A stretch of DNA of 64,000 nt from Paraburkholderia guartelaensis (GTDB lineage Bacteria > Pseudomonadota > Gammaproteobacteria > Burkholderiales > Burkholderiaceae), in contig NZ_SMOD01000029.1 of assembly GCF_004353905.1 (NCBI RefSeq), positions 1 to 64,000 of the forward strand, read 5' to 3'. Under the pieces are notes generated by a model. The model ran no database searches, was not told the DNA's origin, and saw nothing but the letters and a program-made list of their open reading frames with translations. A program made the translations under genes and the position numbers. Position 1 is the first letter of the stretch. The number at the start of each line of letters is the position of its first letter. Positions 62,396 to 64,000 of the stretch are shown piece after piece.

Positions 62396-63130
62396 TCAGC
62401 GCATGGCCCGGTCGAGTTCGGGGTAGTGCCGGAAGATGCCCGTTTCGTTGAACGGCAGCCGCCGCTCCGAGTCGAGATAAGCGGCGATATGCGGGCGCTT
62501 CGCCACCGCGTCGCGCAGCGCGACGACATGCGGATAGTGGTCCGCGAAATGCTTCGTCGCCTTTGGAAACGCGTAGCGCAGGCCCTCGACGATCTGAAAC
62601 ATCGACAGATCGACATAAGTGAGCAAGTTGCCCACCATGTGGCGCGGGCCGTCCGGATTCTGCGCGAGCACGCGTTCGAAATAGCTCATGAATTTCGGAA
62701 TGCGATGCGCGATGAAATCCGCCGAGCGCGCCTTCGCCGCATCCTTCTGGTCCTCGTAGTAGAGGCCGCTTGCGATCGGATGATGGGTGTCGTGCGCCTC
62801 GGTCACGAGGTCCGCGATCGTGAGCTGCAGCCCGTTCGCCACGACGCGCAAGCCCTCGTCGCGCGGCGCGAGCTTGAGCTTCGGGCCGAGATAGAAAAGG
62901 ATATTGGCGGTCTGCGGCACGATCAGGTCGCCGTCCTTGAGAAAGGGCGGGGCGTAGGGCGGATACGGCTCGGCGCTCTCCAGTTCGCCCATCATCGCGC
63001 CGATGCCGAGGCCGTCCTTCTTCTCGCCGCGCGCCACGTCCACGTAGGGCGCCTGCGCCTCTTCCAGCGCGAGCCGCACGAATTCGCCCCGGCCCTGCAG
63101 ACCGTCCCAGTAATAGAGCTCGTATGCCAT
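62396..63130 (-). CDS. Glutathione S-transferase family protein
   Basis: A 244-residue GST. The N-terminal thioredoxin-like domain starts MAYELYYWDGLQGRGEFVRL with the expected catalytic Tyr or Ser region. The glutathione-binding turn is DLIVPQTANILFYLGPKLKL, and the helical C-terminal domain contains VGNLLTYVDLSMFQIVEGLR with the N-capping motif. The ATG at 63130 is preceded by GGGGA. Upstream in-frame ATGs give Arg-rich sequence. No catabolic or efflux gene is co-transcribed in an obvious way. Confidence 0.9.
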   Translation of the reverse strand: MAYELYYWDGLQGRGEFVRLALEEAQAPYVDVARGEKKDGLGIGAMMGELESAEPYPPYAPPFLKDGDLIVPQTANILFYLGPKLKLAPRDEGLRVVANGLQLTIADLVTEAHDTHHPIASGLYYEDQKDAAKARSADFIAHRIPKFMSYFERVLAQNPDGPRHMVGNLLTYVDLSMFQIVEGLRYAFPKATKHFADHYPHVVALRDAVAKRPHIAAYLDSERRLPFNETGIFRHYPELDRAMR

Positions 63131-63289
63131 CGGTCGTCCCCTTGCGTTCATGGCCGTGCTCGCCACGGCCTGCGCGGCCGCCGCCCACGCAACGGGCGGC
63201 AACGCACAGTATCGCTCGCAACGGTCGCGCCTGGTTCGCGCGTGGCGCACGCTCGCTCGATGGCGCAAGGGCGCCGCGCGCAGAAACGC

Positions 63290-63313
63290 AAAAAGCCCCG
63301 CCGCATGCGGGGC
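63290..63313 (-). terminator. Rho-independent terminator after the UPF0324 gene
   Basis: On the minus strand GCCCCGCATGCGGCGGGGC folds into a stem with a short loop and is followed by five T residues, about 65 bases beyond the stop codon of the gene entering from the right edge. Confidence 0.8.
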
Positions 63314-63376
63314 CGGTGGCCGGCAGCGCCGGCGCACAGGGACTCGGGTCGGGGCGCGTGGCCCTTGGGCGCCGGA

Positions 63377-64000
63377 TCATCCGAACAGGCGCTGCACGCC
63401 CCAGGTGATCGCGAGACCGCCGCCGACCAGCCAGAGGTAGATGATGAAGCCGGCGGTCAGCGCCCGCGGGCCGGCCTGGCGAATCTGCGAGACGCGCGTC
63501 TCGATGCCGAGCGCCGTCATCGCCATCGTGAGCGCGAAGGTGTCGAGCGTGTTGACCGCGTGGGTGGCCGTTTCGGGCAGCACGTGGAGCGAATTGACGA
63601 TCACGAGCGCGAGGAAGCCGAGCGCGAACCAGGGCACCGCGAGCTTACGCGCGCCGCCGTGGCTGGCGTGGCCGTCTGCCGCTGCCTTGCTGCGCGCCGA
63701 GCGATTGAGCCACACGCCGAGCACGAGCAGCACCGGCACGAGCAGCATCACGCGCGTCATCTTGACGATGGTGGCGATGTGCGTGGCCTCCGGGCTCACA
63801 TTGCTCGCCGCGCCCACCACCTGCGCGACCTCGTGGATCGTGCCGCCGAAGAAGAGCCCCGCGCCGAGCGTATCCAGATGCAGCCAGCCCGCGCGGAACA
63901 GCACCGGGTAGAGGAACATCGAAAGGGTGCCGAACAGCACGACGCTGCCGACAGCCATGGCGCTCTTGTGCGGCTTCGATTGCAGCGTGGATTCGAAGGC
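63377..64000 (-). CDS. UPF0324/YeiH family membrane protein, C-terminal part (truncated by window)
   Basis: The frame remains open from an internal ATG (63958) to the window edge, with 14 further codons (AFESTLQSKPHKSA), so the true start is outside. Visible are about six transmembrane segments, including SVVLFGTLSMFLYPVLFRAG, LFFGGTIHEVAQVVGAASNV and ALTAGFIIYLWLVGGGLAIT. The GGTIHEVAQVVGA block is diagnostic for the YeiH/UPF0324 family, often annotated as putative sulfate exporters. Transport specificity is unproven for most members. Confidence 0.88.
   Translation of the reverse strand, partial: AFESTLQSKPHKSAMAVGSVVLFGTLSMFLYPVLFRAGWLHLDTLGAGLFFGGTIHEVAQVVGAASNVSPEATHIATIVKMTRVMLLVPVLLVLGVWLNRSARSKAAADGHASHGGARKLAVPWFALGFLALVIVNSLHVLPETATHAVNTLDTFALTMAMTALGIETRVSQIRQAGPRALTAGFIIYLWLVGGGLAITWGVQRLFG

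Overview
The window looks like part of a chromosome of a Burkholderia-group betaproteobacterium (Paraburkholderia/Caballeronia/Burkholderia). The support is high GC with strong GC3 bias, Burkholderia-style AGGAGA ribosome binding sites, and the gene content: a cytochrome c-fused urate oxidase (PuuD), a BMP-type purine/nucleoside ABC importer, potFGHI, a dodecin, NodT-type RND efflux and a large aromatic amino acid module. This placement is inference from content; no rRNA or other phylogenetic marker lies in the window. All proteins named here were recognised from their translated motifs, without database searches.

Layout. 1-345: end of an IS21-family element (IstA N-terminus running off the left edge). 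556-1136: RHH antitoxin/PIN toxin pair with an operator-like palindrome. 1208-4374 (minus): ribose-type sugar ABC importer with a tandem array of hairpin repeats between ATPase and permease. 4586-7948: Lrp/AsnC regulator divergent from an aromatic amino acid permease and tyrB. 8230-10275: DUF1992-tadA-LD-carboxypeptidase unit. 10585-19630: purine ring catabolism, comprising a GntR regulator with two matching upstream sites, an NCS1 permease, a hydantoin/allantoin racemase, puuE, uraD, alc and allA on the plus strand, and puuD and uraH on the minus strand. 20219-27826: a second purine module (8-oxoguanine deaminase, LysR regulator, four-gene BMP ABC importer). 27977-34865: dodecin, beta-hydroxyacid dehydrogenase, YbiT-type ABC-F, aldehyde dehydrogenase behind a long leader with a hairpin, nitronate monooxygenase, and ompW behind a perfect FNR/ANR box. 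35596-39727: potFGHI. 39811-43859: membrane-free chemoreceptor, a 43-codon small ORF, a methyltransferase and a Baeyer-Villiger-type monooxygenase. 43976-46995: PspA-family gene with a TPR/glycine-rich membrane protein, then an RHH-like protein with a long low-complexity tail. 47597-50125: class A PBP, followed by a convergent intergenic region with DnaA-box-like sites. 50518-57965: HCCA isomerase-like protein, then OMF-RND-MFP efflux genes divergent from a TetR regulator. 58000-64000: small proteins, an Ntn-hydrolase (C45/PLB-like), a ClC channel with CBS domains, a GST, and a truncated UPF0324 transporter at the right edge.

How the genes fit together. The purine region can take urate through PuuD, UraH and UraD to allantoin, through PuuE to allantoate, through Alc to ureidoglycolate, and through AllA to glyoxylate plus urea. 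The NCS1 permease and racemase suggest that exogenous or racemised allantoin is also used. Xanthine dehydrogenase is not in the window. The neighbouring BMP transporter and 8-oxoguanine deaminase would feed purines into the same route.

The most unusual signals are non-coding. Two hairpins of identical geometry (16-bp arms, 2-nt loop, one mismatch at pair 7) have covarying stems. One, tandemly multiplied, precedes the sugar permease and the other precedes the aldehyde dehydrogenase. Also notable are the FNR-box/-10 arrangement at ompW, the paired GntR-type sites, and the DnaA-box-like cluster between convergent genes.
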